A stretch of DNA of 64,000 bases from Diplosphaera chodatii (lineage: Eukaryota > Chlorophyta > Trebouxiophyceae > Prasiolales > Stichococcaceae): the NCBI GenBank assembly GCA_032358165.1, contig JAALGY010000019.1:1116001-1180000 (forward strand), written 5' to 3'. Position numbers and translations under genes: made by a program. Positions 20,753-31,376 of this stretch are shown one piece after another. Within the stretch, counting starts at the first letter, position 1. The number at the start of each line of letters is the position of its first letter. The notes under the pieces were generated by a model. The model searched no databases and was not told where the DNA came from. It saw nothing but the letters and a program-made list of their open reading frames with translations.

Positions 20753-23734
20753 CTATTGCACTTCCTTTGCTGGCTTGCCCGGTGGCGCTGTTGACTTGTC
20801 TGTGAACTTCAGCAGCTGAGACGTCTCTCCACGCACTGTTGCCGTCAGCGCAACAGCGCCAAGCGTGAAGGGCACAATGTACAGGAGCGCTGCAGAGCAT
20901 GGTCACATTGCATCTTGTCGTGAAGATTGAGACCGGAGCTGGTGTGCAAGCGTTGCACCCATGTCCTGTCCACTGACCGAAACTGGCAGAAAGCACATAC
21001 CTGGCTGGCCAAGGTGGGTGATGGCATTAGCAGCAAAGGCGACGCCCAAACCCGCTACATAGGCAGCCATCACCGAAGTGAAGTAGGGGCGCCTCCGCAG
21101 CACCAACTCTGTCGCTGGAGTGCGCTGGTCACCAGTGCCTGCACCAATGTGTGCAAGCAAGTGGTCTGACACCCTGCAGAAGCCACTATTGTGGGTCTCT
21201 TGCCAGCAGATTTGGATGAATTGGCAGCGCCGACACCAATGTACAATTGTGTTTGCAACACATGATTACGGTCGGCATCATGCTGACGATGTGTACAGAC
21301 CATCCGAGGAGGCCTCCTGTGCATCTGCCACACGGTCGTAGGCGTCTTCCGCAGCGACCTGCGCTGCCTTGGACGCCTCATGGTCTGTTGCCTGTGGGAC
21401 AACCGAGCCGTGAGCAACAGGCCAGCACAGCATACACACTGACAATCCAGAAGTTGGAGTTGGCCAGAAGTTGAAGGCCAGAAAACGTTGCATTTTGTAG
21501 GCAGGGCAGTGACGCTTCGTCTGCAGGAGCAAATAACCACCGCCTCATCTCTGCTGCTGTATGACCCCAAAGGTGGGTGTGATGGATGAGAAAGAGTGTG
21601 GTGTCGCACCAGAGCATCCAGGCTGCTTTGGAGCGCCAGGCCCGCCGCCTCAGCCCGCGCCCTGATGTCCGATGACCGCGAGGCATCGAAGCGCAGCGCA
21701 AGACACGCCAGCAGGCCTGGCACTGCAATGTCGCCCAGCCCTGCAACAGAGGAAGGCAACGGTTGTCTCTCGCTGCATGTTGCTGATGTTACGCCAGCAG
21801 TGTGCACCCTACAGCATGCCATCATGCACACCTGCGCGGGCCAACTGTAATACATCATGCACAGCAGGGCAGTGGAATGCACGCACCCAGCAGTGAAAAC
21901 GGAAAACCGGCGGCCTCGCCTATGCCGCCGGGGGGACGCGGGAACAGCAGCCTTGCATCCCCAATTGCATACTGTCAGGCCGTGATCATGCAACCTTTGC
22001 AGGCAAATGTGAGAGCAGTGGACAGGCCAACAGGTTATCACTCTCACGAGGGAAACAACAATCCTTGTGCTGTACCCAGCCTTACCTGGTAGGGCCTGTG
22101 AAAAGGTCCGATGTTGCCACCGTGAGCATCACCTGCAGCAGCAGTATGCCGTGAGATTGCACATGCAACATCATAGATTCTGATGTGCAAACAGAGGGCG
22201 CAGCGTGCCAGGGCATGAGACGGCTTTGCCCACGTTGTCGCCGATGGCTGATGGGGACCCAAAGACCCAAAACACATCGTACAGCAGGAGGCCAATCAGC
22301 ATGACGCCCGCAACACGGAAGCTCTTCAGTCCGACGAGTTGCAGGATGTCCGTCGTGATCGCGCAAGCTGCACGGCAACAGCAGGGGCAGTGTAGATGTA
22401 ATAAGGTTTATTATTCGAGACTCACGGTGTTGACATGATAGACACCAATTTAGATCAGGCGCTTGTTATCACAGGCGCACAAGACATGCAAACACTAGTC
22501 ACCTAGGAGGTTGTTTAGGGTGAAGATCTGGTGGTGTGCTGTGAGGTCTGATGTTGCTGCCCAGAGAGCTATGCTCACTGCGGCTAAATCTGTCAGTGCC
22601 AGCGTTGCTTCCCTGCGGTATCGATAATCATGTCAGGCCATGCCATGCTCGCGAATACATTTTAGTGCTGCTGTGACATGATGGTGGCACCTGATGGGCT
22701 GTCCGTCTTCGTCCTTTGCCAGCCACTCTGGCAACTGGAGGTTGAACACGTTCCTGTCGAACCCCTTCGCCTGTAGGACAGCAGGCCAGCGTCTTGTAAA
22801 GCTGGCACATCAAAGCACTGCTACTACCTTGATTTCTGCAGTGTCTCACCAGTTGGCGCAAGGGGGCCGCCAGGGTGCCAATGATAGCTATTGATCCAAT
22901 CAGCCTGCAGGATGGTTGCAGCATTTAACCAACAGCCATCATCTTCCATACACGAGCAGCACCCTGACACAGGAAGAGCACCAGGTTGCACTGCGAGATT
23001 GCGCACCAAAAGTAGCAGTTGAAGAATGTCTGCAGGTCTAGCTGCGGCCAGAACTTGATGAGAAGGTATGCGCCAAACAGCGCCACTGATGCAAATACTG
23101 GGGCGAGAGCACCCTGCAGTGATGATGCAACAGCTCTTGCTTCGAAGAGACACATCAAGTGCAGAGAACGCCTGGGTGCAAGAATTTTCTTCACCTGCTC
23201 GAGGCTGATAGTCTGCCGCTGTTTGCTGTTGAGACCCCGGTGCGCGCCGATGTATATCGTGACCGCTGCCAAACCAATGAAATAGGGCAGGTCCACAATG
23301 CCGTGACCGCGCAATGCTGGTAGCATGCCAAAGCCAAGCAGGGCCCAGAGCGCGCCATATGCCTGCATCAGGGCGTACAACTAACATGCATCAGCTTCAA
23401 CTACGCCTCGCGCAACGATGACCTGCCTCTGATATCACCTCCTGAGCCTGCATGGTTCGACCACCTTCAAGGCATCGCTGGATTCGTCCCACTGCCACGG
23501 CTCCTGCTTGACTGCCTCAGTGCTTCCTTCATTGCCGTTCACCCCGCTGCCATTGCCGCCGCCGCTGCCATTGATGCTGCTGACATTGCTATCGACCGGG
23601 CCATTGCCTTTGCTGCCGTCCACAAAGTCTGTGCGTGTAACTGCTGCGTCCTGTATTGCGACATCTTCATCCGCTGCCGCTGTCAGAACATGGCCTTTTC
23701 TTTTCCTGTACGAATACGCTAAAGACACCGTCAT
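20753..23734 (-). CDS. Signal peptide peptidase (intramembrane aspartyl protease)
   Basis: Exons read from ATG 23734 (MTVSLAYSYRKRKGHVLTAA). A hydrophilic Asn/Gly/Ser-rich leader ends DALK at a GTGGTC donor. Next comes LYALMQAYGALWALLGFGML then GLAAVTIYIGAHRGLNSKQR. Membrane segments include VFASVALFGAYLLIKFWPQL and FNCYFWCAISQCNLVLFLCQ. A loop carries FDRNVFNLQLPEWLAKDEDG, then LTDLAAVSIALWAATSDLTA. The first catalytic Asp is in GVMLIGLLLYDVFWVFGSPS (YD motif). The second is in GLGDIAVPGLLACLALRFDA (GLGD), formed across a splice. The PAL motif is QP-ALLYIVPFTLGAVALTAT, also across a splice. The C-terminus is TDKSTAPPGKPAKEVQ and TAG 20753-20755. All three diagnostic motifs of the SPP/presenilin family are intact, so the enzyme should be active in the ER, cleaving remnant signal peptides and type II membrane proteins. 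A ~35-residue Ala/Asp-rich loop (ATDHEASKAAQVAAEDAYDR) before the last membrane segments is an extra. Confidence 0.93.
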
Positions 23735-24490
23735 GACACATTGTGGTCTGCACCGCTGCACCGTGATGAAATTGAAATTGCAGGATGCAGTGCGGCATAA
23801 CCGTATGCTTCACTTGTCATACCGTGTTGTTTGCCGCAAGGTGTTGTTGACGCATAGCCCTGATTGTCTCAGGACCAGGAGCAATGGGCGGTGCGCAATG
23901 CCCTTTGCAGATGCAAATTTTCGCGTGCAAACGATGTGCAAACCCGGTAGACGCACAGCACTGCACACGACTCTCATTTTTTTCCGCGTGCTGGGTGCGT
24001 GTTGTCTTATGCGACAGAGATATCAAATTGTTATAGCAGAATTGCTACGTCGACATCAGGTAAAGTGCTATCAAACTGCAGAGCACGATTCGTAACATCT
24101 GAAAGCGTGATAATGTCCAATGCGCCTGATGTCGCACTCGACTGCAAGTGTACAATTGTATATGGCTGCTTTGGCAAATGTAGATCGCAAGCACCTGCAT
24201 GCATGCACCTAGCCTGTTCACATGTCAGTTTGCATTGCCCACAAAGGCAGTGGTACATCTACCGGACTCACGCCTGCATCTGCGGTGGTCTCCAAGACGC
24301 CGCTCTGCTTATGCTTGATCAGGTCCTGTCCGCTTTCGTTTTGAGCAGGCGTTGGTGACCAGCGGCGCCATGCACCTGTTGCATATGAGGATGTGTAGAA
24401 GGTTGAGAGTACCGTCTGCGTAAGGGTCCGTGCTAATGATGATCTGCCTATCCTAGATGAAGCTCGCACAGCCGAACGGCTGGTGACGCT
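23735..24490. promoter_or_regulatory. Divergent promoter region, SPP / chorismate lyase
   Basis: About 755 bases between opposing start codons. Lower GC than the genes around it, with several AT-rich patches. No coding exon or RNA gene recognised on either strand. Confidence 0.35.
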
Positions 24491-25655
24491 ATGTGGCAGA
24501 GCACAGCAGGCCAGCCTTGGGCAGCGAGGCGAACCGTGGCATCTGCAAGCCATCAGTCCCGCACAGTGCAATCCAAACCATGCTTTCCAGGACAGCCGCA
24601 ACGCAGGTGCCAACATACTCCAGTGGCTTGCAGTGCCTCACTACCCCAGCAGCAGCAGCAACAGCAGCAGCCCGCCCAGCCTCAGCAGTGGCATCGACTG
24701 ACAGGTATCAAGTGGGCAGGCAGTGAGCAGGATGCACTGCAAGCTGATAGTCCCATGGCGGCACAGCTGCCGTTGTGGCGCCTGCTGTTGCTCAGCGATG
24801 GTAAGAATCTGTCGCAGTTCGTTGGCAACCAGCGTGATGCCAGGTTGTCAGGCGACTGCAGGACACTCCGCGTGCATACAGCTGCCTGCCTCGGAATGCC
24901 TCTCAAGTAGATGGACCTTCCTATGGGCACGCAGGCTCCGTGACACGGCATCTGCAGCTGCTGACTGGCAGCGCAGTCAAGGTCGACTGCCTGGCCATGG
25001 CGCCTGTGCCGGCAGACGCTGGTGGCCTGCCGCCGGTTGTGCGCGACATGCTGGCGGCTCCGCTGCTGCAGCGTGAGGTCAGTGTGTACTGGGCCTGGCC
25101 CAACAACAACTATGGTCAACGTTGCGTGCCTAGGCTGTTTCTTTCCCCCGCGTCTGCATTGCCAACATGTTGCAGCAAGTACTAGCATCCAGCTGTCATC
25201 ACCCCGGTGTTTACAACTGCAGGTGCTGCTGCGGAATCCAGCTGACGGGGCCAGAGCGCTGGTGCATGCCACATCGTGGTGGAATGCAGCTGCCGCCAGC
25301 AGCAACCTTCGGGACCCCAGTCAGCCGATATGGGTCAGCCTCACACAGGCACACAAGGAGCTGTACCGTGAGATTCAGACGGTGCAGCTGGGCAGCTCGG
25401 CAGAGCTTGAGCAGCACTTTGGTGAGCGCACTATGTAATCGTCAAGCTGTGAGGTCTGTAACCGGGTCGAGTGTTGGTCCTTTGCAATGTCCTGTTGCAA
25501 GACTGTGTTGTGTATGTGCAGGTGCCTGCGGGCCCTTCTGGGGGCGGCTGTACCTGTTCTGGCATGGCGGGCAGCCGCTGACAGTGATCCACGAAGTGTT
25601 CTCACCACATCTTGTAGAGTATCTGCAGCCTAGCAACGGCGGCAGTCTTGTGTAG
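24491..25655 (+). CDS. Ycf21-type chorismate lyase (DUF98), nuclear-encoded, plastid-targeted
   Basis: Four exons join in phase: 24491-24800, 24935-25077, 25223-25421 and 25522-25655 (261 residues). The N-terminal ~70 residues are an Arg/Ser/Ala transit-like leader with a glutamine run coded by a CAG repeat near 24650. The body follows the Ycf21/UbiC-like order: PLWRLLLLSDGSVTRHLQLL, a variable segment, LRNPADGARALVHATSWWNA, then the R-E-I strand AHKELYREIQTVQLGSSAEL. It ends GPFWGRLYLFWHGGQPLTVI and HEVFSPHLVEYL, with the characteristic GR-x-Y and EVF motifs. In cyanobacteria the homolog removes pyruvate from chorismate to give 4-hydroxybenzoate for plastoquinone. In red algae ycf21 is plastid-encoded, so a nuclear copy with a targeting leader fits gene transfer. 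Function here is inferred from family. Confidence 0.85.
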
Positions 25656-25881
25656 CAATAGCAGTTCAGACCCATCTGAGGCTTCAGTACGGTTAGTCAA
25701 TGCCAGAGAAATAACGTGCAGATTTAGGGCACCCTGTGTTTTAGACCGGATGTCAAACAGTTGGTTTAAAGAGCAAACTGACAGTTGATAGCTGGCAACA
25801 CAGCCTGCCATGTACAGACGCTGCCAGGCTTGAGCTATACTCCGAGTGTGTGCAAATGCAGCATCATGCCCTGCGTATTGC

Positions 25882-26645
25882 TCATCTAATCTGAGGATGA
25901 TAATTGTTGAAGCTGTTTTCTTGCTCCTCCGCCGGTGCCTGGCTATGTAAGTGCGCCGCTGCCTGCGCTGCTGCCTGCTCTGCTGCGGGGCGCCGCGGCG
26001 CCAGCAGCCCCACGAGGCACGAGCTCATCATCATGTCGACGTTCACCCAGCGGTGGTACTTGTTGAACAGGGCTGTGGCGTCCCTGCCCGCCCCCAGCAT
26101 CAGATACTCCACACCGCCCGGGTGGAACTTCAGGTACGGCGTGACGTTGTACACCTGCACAGCAGCCAGACCCGCGCTCGAGGTGCACAGCGCAACACGC
26201 TTGCGAGCAACCGTGTCAACGAACACCACCCGCATGTACAGACCTTGCCATTCACGGCCAGCCAGGCGTCCTCCCTGCTGCGGTGCTGCTTCACCTCCTC
26301 CAGGGTGATGCCTCGCCGTGGCGGCTCCCCTTTCAGCCCTGTATGAACCACTCTCGATCTACATTACGGCACGCTGGAGGGGGATTTGTCGTTTGCCACA
26401 AGCCTTCGTATAGCAACCCAGTTGCACCGAATTGCGCACCCACCTGCCAAGTCTGGATGCCGGCGCGACAGCTGCATCCATTCCATCTGGCTGTACCCCT
26501 TCTCCAGCGGCACCTGCGCACCGTTTGGATCCCTCGTGTCAAGTGTCTGGGTGTGGCCAAATCCGCACACCGGCAAGCATTGGACAGACCAGCTGCGTAC
26601 CTTGCCCGGCCGGCGTGGTTTGGCCGTCGCCACTGGCGGCTGCAT
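25882..26645 (-). CDS. Cytochrome b5 heme-binding domain protein (Ncb5or/CYB5R4 N-terminal type)
   Basis: Start ATG 26645, chosen because MQPPVATAKPRRPGK splices in phase 0 to VPLEKGYSQMEWMQLSRRHP, the conserved lead-in of this subfamily. Next comes GITLEEVKQHRSREDAWLAV (start of the b5 fold). The last exon, VYNVTPYLKFHPGGVEYLML then GAGRDATALFNKYHRWVNVD, contains both heme-ligand histidines (HPGG and K-Y-H-R-W-V-N) and CLVGLL. A ~35-residue Ala/Gln-rich tail ends at TGA 25882-25884. About 160 residues. There is no reductase domain after the b5 domain, so the protein is the soluble electron carrier part only. An upstream exon ending TEAKAQAQQ (about 26800-26735) is open but lacks an ATG, so a longer N-terminus is possible. 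Convergent with the chorismate lyase gene. Confidence 0.85.
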
Positions 26646-27526
26646 CTGCATATGTGCAGCAAAACCCCTTGATGCGATGCTGCATGCTGACCGGTGACAT
26701 GTATGACGTGCTGCAGCACGGTGGTGCACCTGCTGTGCTTGTGCCTTCGCCTCGGTCAGGGAGACCGGCTGAGCTGCCACATCTGCACCGTTACTCCTAT
26801 CGACCACGGTTGCCCGCGCAGCCAGGCCGCCCTACGAGGACATGACCCGATGTGAGCAACGGCCACCCATGTGGCGTTTTCCTTGCGTTGGAGCAGCTGC
26901 AACTGGCAGCACAGAGCAGGAGAGCACCTTCATGTCGACCTGTAACTCCGGGAGGCTTCTGCCTACCGACGCAGTAGACCCGTTCTAGTGCAGAAGTGGT
27001 GACAGAAAAGCGTCAGACTTCTGTCAGCTCAGCTGCACCTCTTGATGTTGACAGTCACGTGAAATTGCATGAGCCAACAGAGTAACTTGCGCTATGCCGG
27101 CGTTAATATGTTGCTATGGTACTCATGCACTGCATAGACACGCATTGAACGGGTAGGTGTGCCCGTAGGTGCCCGTAGGTGTGCGTCTCAACAGTGGCTG
27201 ACGCAACTTCCTCGTGCTAACCTGACCTGTGGCAATTCTCATAGCCCTGGGCTTGAGTAGCTCTTGATTAGGTGGTCACAGACCATTGAGCCATACCAGC
27301 ACAGGTGCACAGTTTTGTGGCTGGACACTTGCACACTTGTTCGGGCCAGTCGCAGGTGAAGAGGAGTACGCACTGAGCTGTTGCGATCCTGGATCAGCTG
27401 CCCTACGCAGCGCCGTCCCCTAATAGGCTCGGAAATGTGACCAGATCGAAGTAAAGCCTGTTGTTGTGATGCGCTGAGCTGCCGTCAACTGCTCAAGCTG
27501 AGCTTTGACTCTGGAAATTGGCCAAG
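26646..27526. promoter_or_regulatory. Divergent promoter region, cytochrome b5 / delta-COP
   Basis: 880 bases between opposing starts. Contains a short tandem repeat of a 10-mer (gcccgtaggt, 27161-27180) and a possible 5' exon of the cytochrome b5 gene near 26735-26800. Otherwise I see nothing. Confidence 0.35.
27161..27180. repeat. Two tandem copies of a 10-mer
   Basis: gcccgtaggt occurs twice in succession, preceded by a related gggtaggtgt. Located about 350 bases upstream of the delta-COP start; significance unknown. Confidence 0.5.
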
Positions 27527-30500
27527 ATGGTGGTGCTTGCGTCATCCATTGTCACCAAATCCGGCAAAGGTGAGGCCTCTGCTCCTGATTCAAGTACCAT
27601 AGCCTGCACAACACATGCCACTCCGGACATCCAAGCATGCTCCTGGTCTGCGGCATCACATCTGTACGCCGACAGTATCTGGGTGCTAATAGTGTCATCC
27701 CTGGTGCCTGTGCAACTAACATTGCCGGCACAGCAACTGCCGTGCCACACCCGCATCCATGCTGATCAGACATCATCAGGCTTCACTGACCTGCGCCGTC
27801 GTGCGTAACCCGCAGCGCTGGTCAGTCGGCAGTTCATTGACATGTCGCGAGTGCGCATTGAGGGTCTGCTGGCGGCATTCCCAAAGCTGGTGGGTAGCGG
27901 CAAGCAGCATACATACATAGAGACAGAGAACGTCCGATATGTATATCAGCCGTTGGAGGTGAGTCTGCGCCCAGAAGTCGCATCCAACGTTGCACGACAT
28001 GACAGCTGAGTGTATGATAGGGGTCTCGCAGCTCTGGCCGTACGATGAAATTCAGAGTCGCATGCAGGCGCTGTACTTGTTGCTGGTCACGAACAAGGGC
28101 AGCAACATCTTGGAGGATCTGGAGACGCTACGTCTGCTAGCCAAGGTTGTGCCCGAGTATGTGGATTCGGTGGACGAGGAGGTGAGAAGCCTGTCAAGCA
28201 ACACTTGCGATCATCTGCCTGCCAACTTCTGCTGCAGGTGTCTCGACATGGTCGGACTACACTGATGTAAGAGGCAGCTTTGGCTGAAAATCGTTGTGCC
28301 TTGAGCACCCTGCCTATTTCCGCGCAGGGGATCGAGCAGGCCGCCTTCAACTTGCTGTTCGCCTTTGACGAGGTCATCTCCCTAGGTTACAAGGAGAATG
28401 TCACAGTGATGCAAGTGAAACAGGTGAGAGGCAGTACCGCTTTGATGACTGCTTACATGCCCAACGTCGTGCACATTTGCACTGCTTGTGCTCATGGGGT
28501 GTTTTGCCGCTTGGTGCAGAACACGGAGATGGACTCGCATGAAGAGAAGCTGCACAAGATGATCATCCAGTCGAAGGTCAACGACACCAAGGACATCATG
28601 AAGCGCAAAGCAATGGAGATCGACAAGTCTAAGGTAAGCAAGCATTGCTGAGCAGCAACCACTCCGGGCTCAGTGCCGTCCTACGCCATCCTGCGCTTCC
28701 CCGAGGGTGGTCTCCTGTCAGCGGCAGACTCTGGACCTGATGTGCATCATATGCTAGATGTGGGTGACTTTGCAGATTGAGCGGCGCGAGGGGCGGGGAG
28801 GCGGCGCCGGCTATGCGCCGGCGCCTGGCATGGGAGGCATGATGTCCTCTGGCACCCTTGGTGCGTGCCTACATCATGCTGCTGCTGCTGCTGCTGTCAT
28901 TGCTGTTGCTTTGGGCGTGACCTGTGTGAAATGCCCACAGATCCCCTCTCCTCAAGGTGCATAAACATCTCATTCCACTTGGCATCTTGCTGCGCTGTGC
29001 CTCGTAGTCAAGCATGCAGTTATGATGAGCCTGGCCGTGACATGGCGTGTTTCTTGCACCGCAGAGTCGGACCTGAACCCATCGTTCGTGCGGCCAGAAA
29101 CCATCGCGCCCCGCAGTGACCGGCCGACAGCGGGGCGGCCCAAGGGCATGCAGCTCGGCAAGGCCAAGAAGGCGGCCGACATGCTCACCGCCATGGCCAA
29201 GGTGCCCTCGTAGAGTGTTGGACAGCGTCACTGTGCAGCAACGCCTGTGATGCATCACAAGAGAGTGAGCTAGCCAGTGGAAAGCGTCATACAGAGATGG
29301 TGGTGCAGCGACCTTGCGGTGGCGTAGAATGCAGACCTGCATTTCTTGAACCACATGTCACTGCGTTTCCCGCAGGAGGGCGAGGTCATGGCACCAGCAG
29401 ACCTGGGGACCGATATGGGCGATGGCGCTGCTGTCCCGGCGCTGCCCATGCACACTGACCCAGTGTCAATTGCGGTGAGAGCAGGATGACACAGCCCCAG
29501 GCCTCTGCATGCTCACAGGCCAGCTGACACAGCCTGCAGTGGCGGTCCTGATGCAGATGGTCGACGGCGCTCCAGCATGCCAAGCAGGATGCGTTCGCAT
29601 AAGAATGGATAGTACATGGGCAGTGGACTGCGTTCACAATAGAGCTCTACTTGCGGTGCTAGGTGGAGGAGAAGCTGACGGTGCGGCTGAACAAGGATGG
29701 CGGCATGGAGCACATGGAGGTGCAGGGCAACATGTCGCTGCAGGTGCCCGCCCCCCTTCCCTGCTAACATGCAAATGTCAACACACGGTTGGCAGCATCT
29801 GAGCCTAGCGTAGTCATCGCCCCATGCATGCATGTACTGTATCATTCCTAAGCAAGCGCGTAAACTTTGGAGTGTGCTCCGTATCATCCACTGGCGCTGC
29901 AGCTATTTTGCAGGCAGCTGATGCGCGTACGTCGCTGCAGGTGCTGTCGTCAGAGGCGGCGTTCATCCGCGTCGCAACGGCGAGCGGCGCGAACTCGGGG
30001 TACCAGTTCAAGACGCACCCCAACATTGACAAGGGCGCGTACAGCGAGTCGGGGACTCTGGGGCTGCGGGACCCGGCGCGGCCCTTCCCCACCGGCAACG
30101 CCCTGGGCATCCTCAAGTGGCGCCTGCAGGTGCGCAGTGATGTCGCCATGGAAGGGGCGTGCTCTTGAAGCGTCACGCACACGATGATATGGTGCCCTTG
30201 TGCATTTGCGATGCCTTCAGCATCCCTGTACTTCCAGGTGCTACTTCAGTGGGTGGTGCTGAGGCAGCTTGCCCCCGCAACAGTTGGCGATGTCCTTGTG
30301 CACACCTTCCGCAGCCTGATCCCATGTTAGGCAGCTGGAAGCTGAGGGCACCCTCACGACTGCATAAAGCGTGGACCCTTTTCAACTTCCCTGTGCAGAC
30401 GACGGACGACAGCCTGGCGCCGCTGTCCATCAACTGCTGGCCCAGCCAGTCAGGCGCTGAGAGCTATGTCAACATCGAGTACGAAGCAACATCAGCATTC

Positions 30501-31266
30501 GACCTGCAGACAGTCGTCATTGCCATCCCACTGCCGGCGATGTCACACGCGCCGCGCGTCAGCCAGGTGCTTCCTTTGTTTCATGGTGTTCGTCAAGCTG
30601 CTGGGTTTGTCTGCGCACACATGCCCTCGGAGTACTACTGAGGAAGCTGCCGTTTACACTCCGCATGGTTGTTGAGGGTTCGAGACAACACGAGAACAGG
30701 TAGAAGGCAGCATTTGCAATCCTGCAGGTGGATGGCGACTGGCGGTACGATGCCAGGCGGTCGTCCCTGCTGTGGACCATTGATCTGGTGGACGACCAGA
30801 ATCGCAGCGGGTCCATGGAGTTTGTGGTGAGCTGTTGATTGTGACAACAGCAGAGGAGCGGCACTCCCCCAAATCGCAAGCCGATGCCAGCAATGGACTG
30901 ATCAGTTGTCTTGCACGCAGCCTCGGCATGCAGCCATCGACACAGGACTGTCGCTGCGGTGCTGCTGTCATGAGCATGCAGGTCAAGTGCCTACCTGTAT
31001 CTTACAGGTACCAGCGTGCGACCCCAGCACCTTCTTCCCTGTAGAGTGCAACTTCACAGCCACCAAAACGCTGTGCGACATCCAGGTGTGATGGAGACTG
31101 CAGGCGGTACCTGCTGACAAAATGTCTGGATCACCGCCAGGGTATCACCTGACATGCCTGGAAAATTGATCTGCAGGTGGTTTCAGTCACAGCAAACGAG
31201 ACAGGCGAGCCAGTGAAGTTTGCTTATACCACAGTGCTCATGACCGAGGAGTATTCAGTTGCCTAA
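27527..31266 (+). CDS. Coatomer subunit delta (delta-COP, archain)
   Basis: Start ATG 27527: [14 protein letters not shown], then exons [76 protein letters not shown] and [20 protein letters not shown]. These make up the longin-like N-terminal domain and helix. A Gly-rich linker follows ([20 protein letters not shown]), then [20 protein letters not shown]. The C-terminal mu-homology domain follows: [113 protein letters not shown], and last [16 protein letters not shown] with TAA 31264. All expected blocks are present. Part of the COPI F-subcomplex, which coats vesicles moving from Golgi to ER. A TGTAA follows 60 bases after the stop. Confidence 0.97.
28878..28896 (+). repeat. GCT trinucleotide microsatellite in a delta-COP intron
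   Basis: About six GCT units within the intron after the Gly-rich exon. Not translated in the model given. Confidence 0.7.
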
Positions 31267-31325
31267 GGATGGTCACCATTACTTTTATATGTAGTGTTTA
31301 TGCGCCAAAGTCCACCAAAGCCATC

Positions 31326-31330
31326 TGTAA
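31326..31330 (+). terminator. TGTAA polyadenylation motif (delta-COP)
   Basis: TGTAA 60 bases after the delta-COP stop, in the ~110-base gap before the convergent CFAP58 stop. Confidence 0.45.
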
Positions 31331-31376
31331 AAGGCGTTGTTGACCATCCTCAGACCACCGTCAATCCACAGCACAC

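Noticed and set aside
21070..22047. 325-codon open frame on - within the SPP gene
   Set aside because: It reads through introns and in the wrong frame over the GLGD region; the spliced SPP exons explain the same DNA.
30660..30690. GGTTCGAGAC as a tRNA T-loop near 30670
   Set aside because: No flanking cloverleaf and it lies in a delta-COP intron.
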